This document shows positions 12,951 through 24,480 of a stretch of DNA of 64,000 bases, piece by piece; within the stretch, counting starts at the first letter, position 1, and each line of letters starts with the position of its first letter. The notes beneath the pieces are model-generated. The model saw nothing but the letters and a program-made list of their open reading frames with translations. It had not been told where the DNA came from and did not search any database. The DNA is from Numida meleagris. Its lineage: Eukaryota > Chordata > Aves > Galliformes > Numididae. The translations under genes were made by a program, and so were the position numbers. The DNA lies in the NCBI RefSeq assembly GCF_002078875.1, contig NC_034412.1, forward strand, positions 11,966,995-12,030,994. Direction: 5' to 3'.

Positions 12951-15900
12951 ACAACAAAGCCATGTTAGGGCACTGGTGTTTTTCTATCTAATTTTACACA
13001 ATCACCACGCAAATGTGGAAATACTGCAGTTTTACTGAATACTACTCTTCTTCCCAGTAGAGTCTACTCCGTAAATGAAACAGGAGACTTGCTCTTCCAT
13101 GAGACTGTAGCAGCATCCTCGTGCAATTCTTTTTTCCATTAGCTTTGTCATATTCTGACTGATAAATCACTCCCTTCTCAAGGGAGAAAGAAACTGTATG
13201 CTATAGCTATCTTTACATTCTGCAACATGAATTTGGCTTTCTGATCCAGCAAATATATGTATTCCCTGGGAATCATTCTGCTTCTCATTAGGACTCGGTC
13301 ATTTCCAGTTATAAATACATCCTTTCCTTGCTCTGGGACCAGCATGTTCTGGTGCTCTGAATTGTTCTGGCTGGGGGAGTGAGTAATGATGTCATCCCAG
13401 TTAGCTGGGGAGGAGGCCTAGCTCTGATATTCAGCTTTTGACACCTGATCAGATAAATCAGTGCAGAACAACTGAAATGGTACCTGCTGGGCTGGAGCTG
13501 CAGGAGATATTCTTTATTAGGAAGATCCAAGGGGTGCATTTGGCACACTGACGGCAGCACTGTTACAGGCAGTAACCCGATGATCTTTTCTGAGAAACGT
13601 GGCTTCAGGTGTCTGAAAGCAGCATATACATGTTCTTGTTAGTTTTTATTCCATATAAAATGGTAGTGAAATTTAAACTGCAGTTGTAAAGTTAAAGCAG
13701 GTCACAAGGATCTCTTTTTGTGTATGAGCTAAACATTAACCCTTTATGGAATTGATATTCCTCTGAAGCTACAACAAGCAGTTCTGATGTTCATGCAATA
13801 CCAGCAGCTCAGATCACACCTGCTGTCAGAGGCTAATGAGGTGGCTTTCTTCGGTGCTAAACACCCTTTTGCTTCTCTGAAATGTTAGCAGAGCAGTTGT
13901 GCATGTTCATTGGTGCTGTTAGCTAACACTGTGTATGCTGTATGGAGAAAATAAAAAACCTGTATTAGTGGAAATTCTTGGGTTTTCTTTAATATTTTTT
14001 TCGTGATGAAGTATAGTGTTGCAAGTCTTACAACACACAGTGTGAGGGTCTGAACTGACAGTTTTGCTAATGAAAGTGCATAGAACCAATGGATTATCTT
14101 AGTGTTACTTAAACCTCCAGTTTTTGTTTGCTGATTGCAGGGTCAAATGGGGTAACTTAGCTGTCTGAACCTCTGATATGCTGGGCATTTGCAGGACCCA
14201 GGGAAACCTAGATTTAAGTAGCTGAGTGACACCACTGGCAGATAACCCTGGCAAGAGGAAGCAGAAATAATGGACGTGCAGAAAAGCCTCTCATCATTAA
14301 CATTCAAAGCAGAACTGAAGGGAAGGAAACAGTATGCAACTTTGATCCACTTTTTTATTTTTTGAAAAAATGACAACAGATAAAAAGCAACTAACAACAA
14401 AAAGACAAGTGTATGGGAAGGAATAATTAGGACTCAAGCCAGTCTTCATACAGTAGTAGCTTCAGAAAAGGTACATGGTCTGATGTTTTCTCTGAAGTCC
14501 AAACTGTGGCATCTCAAAGATAAACTCACACAACTTTTAGACATCTTTCTGTCCCCAGGTGCTTTGAGGGAGAGACTGACTTGTAAATATTTTGATTTTG
14601 GTTTATCTCCTCTTGTCTCTGCACTTAATGTTCAGTTCTGGGAACTGAAATGTATTCCAGCTCAGCCATTCTTCCTGGGAAGCAGCTAGCTTCTACTGCC
14701 TGGGAAAGTCCATATGTGATTCTGGTGTTTACATAAACAGCTAGTAACTTATCACCTGTCCTCACATATGAGAGTAAGAAGGGCTGCTCAGTACGATACT
14801 TATGGTAAAAGCAGAATTTTACTCCATAATTTCTGTATGTAATTTTGAATTACTGCAAAATGGAATAATGAAAACTGTAGGGCTAGGTTCATTCTGTGCT
14901 CTACTAACAGAATCCATTAAATGGATATTGCAGGTACTCTTAAGGTTACATGTACTACGCTTCAGCCAAAACAGAGCAGAAGTGAAACTCCAGCCTGGAC
15001 AAGGTAAGTCATCACTGTGCAGATCACATGCAACAATGTAGATCTGCTCTAATGTTGAACCTTATGTTTACTAACCAACTCTCAACTACTCAAGTGCTTA
15101 ACTAGTTACCCTTATGTTTTTTGAGGTAATGTTTTAGGTCCCTTTTTTTGTCCTTAAGATGGGATATCAGCATCATAGCGTTTCTGTTCAGTTATTTTTG
15201 TGAAATTTTGTGACGATATACAGTTCTGTTTGTGTCAAAAGTGAAGTAAATGGATCAAGTAAAATAATACTGGGGAAAAAAATACACCAAAAAAACTAAG
15301 CTAAAAAATTAGTAGAGGCTAATGATAAATCAACAAAGGTTTTGTGAATTGATAGTCTTTGTTTCCATTGCCTTTTTAACCATAATTTAATTTTCACAAC
15401 TTTTCATTGTTGTAATGGAAAGTGTTAAAATGTCTGCTGGCTAGAAGTTACAGGAAATTATCAACAGGAAGAGTTGAGTTTAGTGCTAGTTGTGACTGGT
15501 TTGGAAGATTTAGTTGTGGGATTTTTGTACTTGGAGGCACTGCAGGATGGAATTGTTCTTGCCTCAGTAGTCTGAAAGATTAAAGGAGGAGATCTCATCA
15601 CTTTGGGATACTTGCTGTTTTCCTCTTTGCATGACTGTAATTGCTTGTGAGCATATAATAGAATATATATCTGGACCAGAACCACAGATTGGAAATGTGA
15701 TGAAATTTTATCTGTGCAAAATTGTGCGATACAAAAGGACAGTGAAAGCTATAGTGGTTTTTATCTTTGTCATAGAGGTGAAAAAGTTGTATGAATGAAA
15801 TGGAAACTACTTCTGTATTTTCTGTATATGACCAAACCTGATCTTTTATTGAAGAATAGTGTTCCTACTATGAGCTTCGCAGCTCTTCACTATTTCTCTC

Positions 15901-17288
15901 TGTTTAAATACCAATCAAGCTAACCCTTTTCGGAAGAACATTTCCTTGCAGTGGGAAAGCAAGTGTAAAGAATGAATGGCATTATGCCCTACTGCAGGAA
16001 GGGAAAAAGAAAATACATCTCACAAGCAAGACAAAGCTTCTTCAAATATTTTAGAAGCTCCAGTGCTGTAGTTAAAGGCAGGGTTTCAAAGACTCTTTAG
16101 GTAGCAGCTATTTGGAAAAAGTGAAGATGTGTGCAGGCATAAAAAGGACACAGTTTTGAACAGTGCTCATATATGCCCACAGTTTTGAGACTGATCTTTT
16201 CTTCTATTAAAAATAACAAAATGAAATAAACTTGCTGGATCTACAGCAAGGAGGAGAAGGGAAAAAAGAAACCTTGAAGTGAAATCAAATCATTTGATCA
16301 TAATGATCATGTAATATTTTTACACACTGTGGAAGTTATTGGCCTGAGTGCTTTTCCTATTGATGCTTCCTCTGTATGTTCAGCCCACTAAAGAGCATGC
16401 ATCTCAGCCCATCTTTCAAGCTGTGGTGTTATTGATTTACCAAGTGAGCTGCATGGTACCTGAACAGTTGACTGGGGAGCAGCTGCTCCTGTAAGAGAAA
16501 AGGTTGGGGAAATGAGAACAGAGCAAATGAATACTGAAGTGGAAAAAATATAATATGCGCATTTTTAAAGTTTTTAGACATGGTCTTCAAGAAGCTGGAT
16601 GTTTTCTGATTAGCAAGAAAATGATGGACCAACTGACAAAAACTAGGAGATCTTCTCAGGAAGACTCCTTTGCTAGTTTATAAAGTGTAGTATTTTACTG
16701 GACCTTTTTTTAATCTATTGAATTTTCCATAGAATTGCCATCTTTTCCCCCTAAGAAGTAGCTTAATTATTTTTAGCCAGTCTGCATCCTAATCTTTAAA
16801 TATTGTTGCCTTTCTGTGAACCAAAATGGAAAGATACCTGCTGTGTTCAATCTTTTGGTCACCATGAGCTTGAGCTAAAACCCAATAAAGTCAGCTGGTT
16901 GATTTGCAGGGGGGACCAGAACCCAGCTGCATTTGAGTACTCATCATTGAAGTTAGAAATGAAATGTTTGCTGAGACAAGACTGATTGATTTTTTTTATT
17001 TTTATACTGATGGCAAGGAGACTTTGGAGATGAACAAATAAGATCTTGAACTCCCTATATGCTTCCATGCTAATGGATGAATACTGTGAGGCAGAAGGAA
17101 TAAACAATCTTTGCAGTTGAATATACACTGCATTTTTACTCTGTTACCATATGATTATGGGCTTGCATGAATCAATATCATTCACAGGTATGGTGGATGT
17201 TCAGCCACTCATGTGAAGCTATGATGCTATATAGGATAAGTTCAGTGTGCCAGGTGAGCATCTATCTCTGTGAATAAGTCTGCATATT
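12951..17288. other. Unique non-coding stretch
   Basis: No recognised gene. Open frames reach only 60-89 codons (minus 13309-13560, minus 14143-14400, plus 14802-15041, minus 16859-17128) with no conserved motif. An AAG-GTAAGT splice-donor match lies at about 15001-15009, but no exon with coding character precedes it, so it is not called. Short A/T runs occur throughout. Confidence 0.65.
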
Positions 17289-17350
17289 TCATAGAATCAT
17301 AGAATCAGCAAAGTTGGAAAAGATCTACAAGATCATCCGGTCCAGCCATC
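17289..17350 (-). mobile_element. CR1 LINE fragment, extreme 3' end
   Basis: On the plus strand, two tandem copies of the tail complement (TCATAGAATCATAGAATC) are followed by AAAGTTGGAAAAGATCTAC and AAGATCATCCGGTCCAGCC, the inverse of the last about 60 bases of a CR1 3' untranslated region. Similarity fades after about 17350. A short, heavily 5'-truncated insertion on the minus strand. Confidence 0.85.
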
Positions 17351-20280
17351 ATTTACATTGTATTAACAAGCTTTTTTTCTGTCTTTCCTTGAAAACAAGC
17401 AACATGTTAGAATACTGTTTAGATTTTTGTTTGCAACGTACCCCAGAACAAAAAAACCTTGGGAAACATGGAATTCTTCCAGGATGGGGCAAATCTGCAT
17501 CATGTACCCCTCTTGCATCTTTTACTTTCCTCTTCATCCTTAGTTAGTAGTGGTCTGTGACTTACACAAAGCAGTAACAGGCATCTTGAACAAGTCACTG
17601 TTTCTGTAGCTCTCTCTCCTCCTTTACTTTTTCTCCTCAGAATGGTATCAAACACATTCTGTTGCTTTTAGGATGCTTCTTGCTACTTTCCTGTCCTGAC
17701 ATGTACCACTTAAAAATTAGTGTATTTAATTCACGTTTTAGGAGAGTTTTTCTATATTTTTTTGCTAATTCCTAATCACACTCTCTATTTTTTTTTCTAT
17801 AGTGTTAAGTAGGAATCTAGTGCCACTACTTGGTGAATTAACACAACAACTGACTGAAGACTGACATTGTTTCCCATTACATGGAAGAACTGCCCAGTCT
17901 GTAGCTCTGTGGGCAGTCTCTAAAGCTCCTGTATTAAAAAAACAGAGTAAACTATCCTTGGATGAGAAGGTTTGTTCCTTCTTGGAGTGGAGTGATCAGT
18001 ACAAATAATATTAAAACCCAAGGTCCAGTGTAATACTGAGATCTATTGTACTGCATCGTAGGCAGGGAGCTTAACCCCTCTAGATCAGAGCAGTTCATCA
18101 TATTTTGGGCCAAACTCCCTACTGCAAGCAGTATTCATAGAAAATTTGAGATGCCATTCATTTTTTAATCCCAACAGCTTCTGTCAATATGTGAACAGTA
18201 TGATTAAATGAACATGGACTGTGTTCAGATACAGTATGTATGCAGGTGTTACGAATCTTAGTAAATCTTAGTAATAACTTACTTAATAAAAATGCATTTG
18301 GGCAATTTGAGAAGTTATTTTTGAATGTAAGAGACTCACAAAACCATAGAATGTCCTTTTATTCATGGTTTACATGTAAATAAGAGTATAAAAAAATTTA
18401 GAAATGTACACATTTGCATAAAGATCCTGATGAAGGAAAATTTTTAATCGCATTTTTATCTCATGGTCAATGAGTAAGTACCTTCATATCTGTTATGGTT
18501 AGAAGAATGAGTCACTTTTTTTTTTTTGCCAGTGAGCATATACTAGAAATCTTTACCAAATCTTTTCTAAATTTGATGTTACTTCTAAAAGTTTCTTCCC
18601 TCCACAAGATAGAGAAAAATCAGTGAAGTATGTAATGAATTCAGAAATTCCCTATGATGAAATTAATATGAATTAGGCAAACCCTTACTTTGGTCTCAGG
18701 ATTTTCCCACTTTGTGTTTTTCTATTTTTTGCCATTTTGTAACTCATTATCTGTCTCCTTTGTTATATGTCTGGATGAACCCCCAGCTGCTCATTAGAAA
18801 GCAAACAAATGAAAAAATAGAATTTTGTATTACTTCTGCAACCTAGATATCCTTTGACTTAACAATACCATGAAACTACACCCATAAGATTCAATAATCC
18901 TCCTGCTTTCATTTCTAGTACGAGTAAAAAAATACATTTAGATGACAAACGTGTATTTTACTTGCACAAGTTCAGGCTATTTTGAGTATGAGGCTTCTGT
19001 GAGATGAGGATTAATTACCTACCTTGCGTTAAGACCAGTCGGAACATTTTTGCTTTGAACGATGACCTTGGTAATAATCATCCCAATGTCACAAAATCCA
19101 GAATCAGATTTGTTTGGTTTTTTTTGTTTGCTCGTTTTGTGTGTGTGTGTTTTGTTTTTATTGCATCCCAAGCTGTCAGCTGACTTGCAAGAATAACCAA
19201 TTTTCCTGCCTTAAAGTGTGTGTTGTGGGTGATGATACCATTTGCACAATACATAGCTTTAGGGATTGCACTAATGCAGTTAAGCAGGATGATTTATTTC
19301 TTGCACATTTCTTGCATGAACTAATTTGCAGATTATTTCTCATTGTGCTTCTCTAAAGGACAGTTAAAGCTATATGTAAGCTGAGCCAGAATTCCTGTGC
19401 CTGGCGGTGCTGATGGAGAATTTTATGGAAGGCTGAAGGGAAGCCAGAACTCCTATTTTTAATGCAATGAAGCATTGAGTGTTTTCTAATCTTTGTTATA
19501 TTTAACTGGTATAGATAACATATGCTTTCATATTCTGTATTATCAGTATGATTTAGTATACAGTGTCAATAAAATTATATAGTTTGCTGTTTATATGTTA
19601 TATTGATAATAAGTGCAGTGAGAGAAGGACCAAGATTTTTGTGTTTGTTTGGTTAACATTCTGAAAGGCTTCTCCCTTATATTTTGTACTGAGAGAAGTA
19701 TTCTGAAGTGCCGTGGCTGTGTTTGACATTTAACATGGAAAAGATTGGTTGCACAGAGAAAAGTGTGATAACATTTAGAGAAGATATCAACACATACAGA
19801 TGTCGTAGTCATTTGCGTTTCTTCTCTTTTTATGAAATCGTGAATTTTCATTTAATGGGCTTTTTCCCCCCCCGCCTCTTCTAAGAGAGGTGAAGTTTGG
19901 TTTGTAGAGATGACCACTATCTTTAGATTGGCTGCAGCACATGATGTCCTCTTCGTCATCAGACAGTACCGAGGGAAGCATGGGGAAAAAGAGCAGCTGA
20001 AAACTAGGGACATGCAGTTCTCAGTCATTAACACTGCTTGAGAAACTATTAGTAATTGAGCATGAAACATGTTTGGCTTCAGTTCAGTTACAAATGCCTG
20101 TCAACAATGTGAAGCAAGCTGCCTCCCTCCACCTTGCTTGGCAAATGCAGAGTTTTCTGAGAGCTGGCACTTCAAGTCCAGCACTGCTTCCATGCACATG
20201 GAGCCACTGCCATGGCTGTGGTCACTACTGCTCTGACATGCTGTTATGGAGAGGAGATGCTGACGACCAAAAATGAATTC
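17351..20280. other. Unique non-coding stretch
   Basis: AT-rich and without a recognised gene. Simple tracts include T12 at 18516-18527, a (GT)n run at 19139-19151 and C8 at about 19866-19873. Frames of 60-86 codons on both strands (for example minus 19591-19851 and plus 19114-19356) have no recognisable domains. Confidence 0.65.
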
Positions 20281-20620
20281 TTCCTTCTTTTCTTTTGGCT
20301 GGTGAGCTGATGAATCAATTATTCCCACAGCTCTAATTATCATTCATAGAATGTATATTTTTTTCAGAAAATAAAGTTATTGCCTCAGCTGTCAGTTCCC
20401 TTTGGGCTTAACCTTTCAAAGTGAAATTGCAGGTGTTTGTTCTCTCAAAGCTTTCAAATTGTTCACCAAAGTATGAAACGGCGGGAAAGTAATAATGAAT
20501 AAGGGAGCCTTCTGGCTTTTAATCAGTCTCCTGACATAAAAAGACATTGGTTCCTGTGTAATTGCTGTACATAATTACAAAAATTAGGTTTTACTGCTTT
20601 GTTGGGCTTCTCAGCTTTAG
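20281..20620. promoter_or_regulatory. Candidate conserved non-coding (enhancer-like) stretch
   Basis: A low-repeat segment carrying homeodomain-type AT cores (CAATTATTC, CTCTAATTATC, ATAATTACAA) and a CATTGTTC-like Sox core near 20458, in balanced non-simple sequence with no long open frame. Developmental enhancers in gene deserts often look like this. The call rests on texture only; conservation cannot be measured here. Confidence 0.25.
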
Positions 20621-20639
20621 AACTTTTTTGATGCAGTCA

Positions 20640-20960
20640 CACTAAGGGACACAGGCTGAGCGGGCTGCTGCTGGAATAACTCACTTTCAAAGGCAGAGAG
20701 TGAATTTTGGTGCCTGTGCTGCAGGACTAGACCAACCTTGGTGTGAGGCACAACCCACGTGGGGTTTTGCTTGCGCTAGGGCTGCCAGCAGGGCACAGGG
20801 TGTGCTGAGGAGGTGGCAGGGAGGGAGAGCCCTACAGTGGTCTGGGGCTGCACAGAGACCCCTGTGCAAGAAAGTCTGTGTGGGGCAGGAGGGGCGGCTG
20901 AGGCATCAGCAGCACCCAAGTGCAACACGGCTGTTGTGGTTAATAGCTCTGTTCTTCCTG
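20640..20960. other. GC-rich patch in AT-rich surroundings
   Basis: About 320 bases visibly richer in G and C than the flanks, with only a few CpG pairs. Both strands stay open here (91 codons plus at 20700-20975; 60 codons minus at 20687-20869), as expected where stops are rare. The predicted peptides are Ala/Arg/Cys/Trp-rich and resemble no family I know. It could be a decayed repeat, an untranslated exon, or a composition island. Confidence 0.5.
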
Positions 20961-21215
20961 TTTAAACAATTCTAGAACACTGTCAGAAATAATTAGTATT
21001 CAAAGGTTAGCAGTGTTTTACACTCAATGAGTTCTGTAAATATTTCTTAAAGTGATGGGATATTTTCCAAACACAAAGAGAAGTGAGGAAGAGTGTTCCT
21101 CACAAGCAGGGTCCTGCTGTAGGCCTCACTGAGAGCAGTAGGAACTGGGGCAGCCTGTGACGCACTAGGCCCAAGCCTGGGCCTCTGTGTGGAGCTGGAG
21201 AAGGTGCTCAGCTCA

Positions 21216-21245
21216 GGGCAAAGACCTTAAGGGCAAAGGCCTTAA
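21216..21245. repeat. 15-bp tandem duplication
   Basis: GGGCAAAGACCTTAA is followed directly by GGGCAAAGGCCTTAA, a one-mismatch copy, and then a further GGG. A recent slippage-type duplication in a moderately GC-rich stretch. Confidence 0.85.
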
Positions 21246-21505
21246 GGGAGTCCCCTTTGCTCATGGAGTATTTGTCAGTTAAAACACATCTCTATGTATT
21301 GAATAGTGTACCCAAAAATGCAGCTGTGTGTGGCTGAGGCTTAATTACCGTTGCTGTTTAAACAAGTCAAACACCAGTACAATTAGAACGTGTTGAAAGA
21401 AGGGTGGGAGTTTATTGTCCACCACACAGCTGACATTCAGTACATTGTTGGGACTAACAATAGAGTTGTATCTTCAACAGGATCTGTCATATGTACTCCT
21501 TCAAG

Positions 21506-21527
21506 ATATATATATATATATATATAT
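21506..21527. repeat. (AT)11 microsatellite
   Basis: Twenty-two bases of perfect AT dinucleotide. It is the source of the Tyr-Ile runs in three overlapping open frames (21390-21682), which are therefore not treated as genes. Confidence 0.95.
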
Positions 21528-23134
21528 TTAAAAATGTGGGCATTTCGCTGTATAATTTCTATACCTATAACCTTACTGTTTTTGTGGTGTATGTTTTTAA
21601 TGAAAAGTATCAGTTTAGAAGACAATCCTATTATTATTTTATAACTTTTATTCTGCCTTGTTTTCAGATATTTGTGATGTAACTTGCTACCTGGCAGTCA
21701 TTAATTTCAATGACACTGGGATGCTGTAACCTTCTCAAGCCTTTTCTTATAGGTATGCACAAACAGATATTACAACAACCTTTCTATATGTGTAAGTGGT
21801 CAGTACCCTCAAAATCACAGTTGGCTGATCTGAGCTAGCAAAAGCTCTAAATTGCATTGTAAATTGCAATAAACTTTGTGCCAAATGCTTAAAAATAATG
21901 TTCATCTTCTAAGTTATTTCAAATTGATTTAGATAGGGGGGAGTTACTTTGAAAATGAACAGAGGATTTCACTAACATAATTGTGCAATATTATTAAGAA
22001 AAGAATCATTATTGTATACGCACAGATAAATGCCTATGCATTTTTTTAAAAGTGTGTAAAGATAAAAGTTTTTATAGATGTTCTTTTCCTGATGTACCAT
22101 ATTTCGGTTAAATAATTTTTTATTAGATTTATTGAGTTATATATTTGGGATTATAGTTTAGTTAAGTATTCCCACTGATCTAACGTAATTGCATTTATCC
22201 ATATTCTCTATTTGGCTATCTCAGACAGTCTCATGAGCATTAGTAAATTAAGCTCCATAGTCCTGAAACAGGTAAGAATGAATTAATGCTCCTTTGTTAA
22301 TAACTGTGGTCTGCAATTAGAGCAAGAAGAGAAATATGTGTTTCTGTTAGTAATAAAACTTTCAATGTGTTTCTGGAAGGTATTTGCAGACTTTGATTAT
22401 GAGACTGCTGAACAAATATATATGTGGTACATTGGTGAAATTTAGTGGCTTATTAATGGCTGAATGTTAAGATAGTGACAGAATCAGGGATAGAATTTAG
22501 AAATCCTGACTCAGGTTGTCACTTTAAATACAGCAAAGTGGTACTTTTCCTTGGTTTGATGTGTTATTCTGATCGGTAATTCAGGTGTTAATGTCTGGAG
22601 AGCAATTTGCAACTGAGGAAGGCTCCTTTTCATTAATATCCATTATGAAAAAGTGTTGGGAGAAGGTTGTAGAAACAGGTCCTGTCTGACAGCCTTTCAG
22701 TGCTGAATTTCTTGAATACACGCTGGGAAAAAAGTGGAGATTACAATTTCTCATGGAAATGGTTTGGATCTCGAAGTGATATAGGCACATTTTACCTTAA
22801 TTTCTGTGGTACTATGTGTTTCAATCGTTAAAACTTCTCTGTATACCCTGATGTTTTTGTATAATTTTGGTTTAGTATTGTCTGGCATGTAATTTGGATG
22901 AAGCAAATTGTAACCAGAACCTGTTAGGTAAATAAAGAAGCTGGCTTTTCTGATAACAAATGCTCACATGTGCCAAGTTATTAGCTCTGACATGCCTTAT
23001 ACCATGAAAATTCTCAACTCTGTGCATAGCGAAGTGTAATGCCCTTATCTGACTAGCACAGATTTAGCCAGCAGAATAATTATATGCTTCTGTAAAATAG
23101 CCTTTTTTCCTTTTTCTTTCCTTTTAGAAAGGGC
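21528..23134. other. Unique non-coding stretch
   Basis: AT-rich, no gene recognised. The longest frame is 69 codons on the minus strand at 22581-22790, with no known motif. Several TTTTA/ATTA-rich runs lie near 22040-22160. Confidence 0.65.
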
Positions 23135-23148
23135 TTTTTTTTTTTTTT
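23135..23148. repeat. T14 homopolymer after a pyrimidine tract
   Basis: A pyrimidine-rich stretch at 23102-23125 is followed by GGGC and fourteen T. Confidence 0.85.
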
Positions 23149-23300
23149 AGAAGACTTATTTTATTAATTTTGATAGCCAGCGTCCATTCTGTGCACTATG
23201 TGCAAGAGGAGACATGTGGAGACGGGGATGGCTGCCCTATGCTCATAGGATGTATCTACTGGAATTTGTGGAGACTGCATCCACTACAAAACCTGGGAAT

Positions 23301-23346
23301 CTGGGAATCTGATCTAGAATCAGATCTAGATCTCTGATCTGATCTA
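23301..23346. repeat. GATCTAGA palindrome cluster
   Basis: Two copies of CTGGGAAT lead into repeated GATCTAGA-type words. AGATCTAGATCT at 23322-23333 is a perfect 12-base palindrome, and TCTGAT (23308-23313) and ATCAGA (23319-23324) form an inverted pair around CTAGA. CTGATCTGATCTAG follows. Likely local slippage; a binding site or cruciform is possible. Confidence 0.7.
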
Positions 23347-23518
23347 GTGCTTAGTAGGCAGATAGACCATACAGAATGTAAAATCAATTTTTAATCCCAT
23401 ATCTTTTTAATTATTTTCCTAAATAATATTTTGAGTGACAAATCCCTGTATTGAAAAGTTTGGAGTAGATCTGTCTCTTTTTTCCAATCAGAAACATTAC
23501 AAGAGTTGCTGCTTACCC

Positions 23519-24480
23519 TTACTGCAGCTTTGGATGACACAAAAAGCCCAAGTCATTGCTACACACTGGAGGCAAATGGCCAGTTCTGATCAGTGCATAT
23601 TCTGATATCCTAAACAGAGTGGTTCTGCTGAATCCCATTACTGAATAATGTGGTTCACCAGCTCCCTTTTTAGCCATCCCAGATCTCCTCACCAGTTCTC
23701 CCCATGTGTTCCATGAATCGCAGGACATTCCAACACTTGGGCAGTAATCTTCAGCACCATGGCATCTAGATTTCTTCACAGGCTTGACCTGAGTTTCCTG
23801 TCTGTTATTAGTATTTACCATATTCTTCAGGCCAAACTACGGAGTCTGTTTTTTGTTAAGGTCATGCAGTATCATGGCAAGGTAGGTCCATCTGATTTAC
23901 AGTCTGCATGCTAGTGCTAAATATAAAGGCTCTACTCATCTCCACTATATCACAGTAGTTAGAGGGGAGTTTGGCCTTTCAAGGAAGGTAAGGGAGCACA
24001 GAGGACTAAGTGTTTCTGCTACCAAACCTGAATGTCTTAACTTGATATGGAGATGAATTCCTTGAGAAGTGGGTTGAGAAATCCTTCCCAAATTCTGTAT
24101 GCCTTTTTTATCAAGAAATTTCTAGGAAAGGAGTCAGATTTGCCCATTGTATTCCTTGCCTCCTCCTTCTCCTGTCTGCTAACAGCACGTGCAACCATGA
24201 CCAAGAGCTCCTGTGTTCTTGGGAAATGTCACTTAAACAGTCCCTCTGAATATCCCACCCATTTTAATGGCAGGACCACACTCTGCTGCAGCCTGGCAGA
24301 CATCAGGAAGGGTTCCGGACTATCACAGGACATCATTTCCTTGGTAATAAATGAATAGATTGGTTCATCCTGGCAGACAAACCTCAGCACCAGAGGCTTA
24401 GATGTCTTCCCTACTAGACATATATATGGTTTGGGACAGTGCTTCTCCCTCCTTTGTACACTATCCAGTTGCCTACAGTT
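23519..24480 (-). pseudogene. Weak candidate decayed coding sequence, unidentified
   Basis: Read on the minus strand from about 24480, one frame stays open for about 80 codons, meets a single stop, then continues for about 65 more to about 24030. It has ordinary protein-like composition, including KPLVLRFVCQDEPIYSFITK and FLIKKAYRIWEGFLNPLLKE. After several stops, another frame gives 100 codons to 23519 with a Cys/Trp-rich start (CHGAEDYCPSVGMSC). I do not recognise the protein. Runs of this length are expected a few times by chance in 64 kb, so this is only suggestive. A plus-strand frame of 103 codons (24047-24358) lies opposite and is no better supported. Confidence 0.2.

Noticed and set aside
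12613..12963. Minus-strand frame with a poly-Ser stretch
   Set aside because: The Ser run comes from a CTAGAA-type repeat and the rest is antisense to the CR1 copy.
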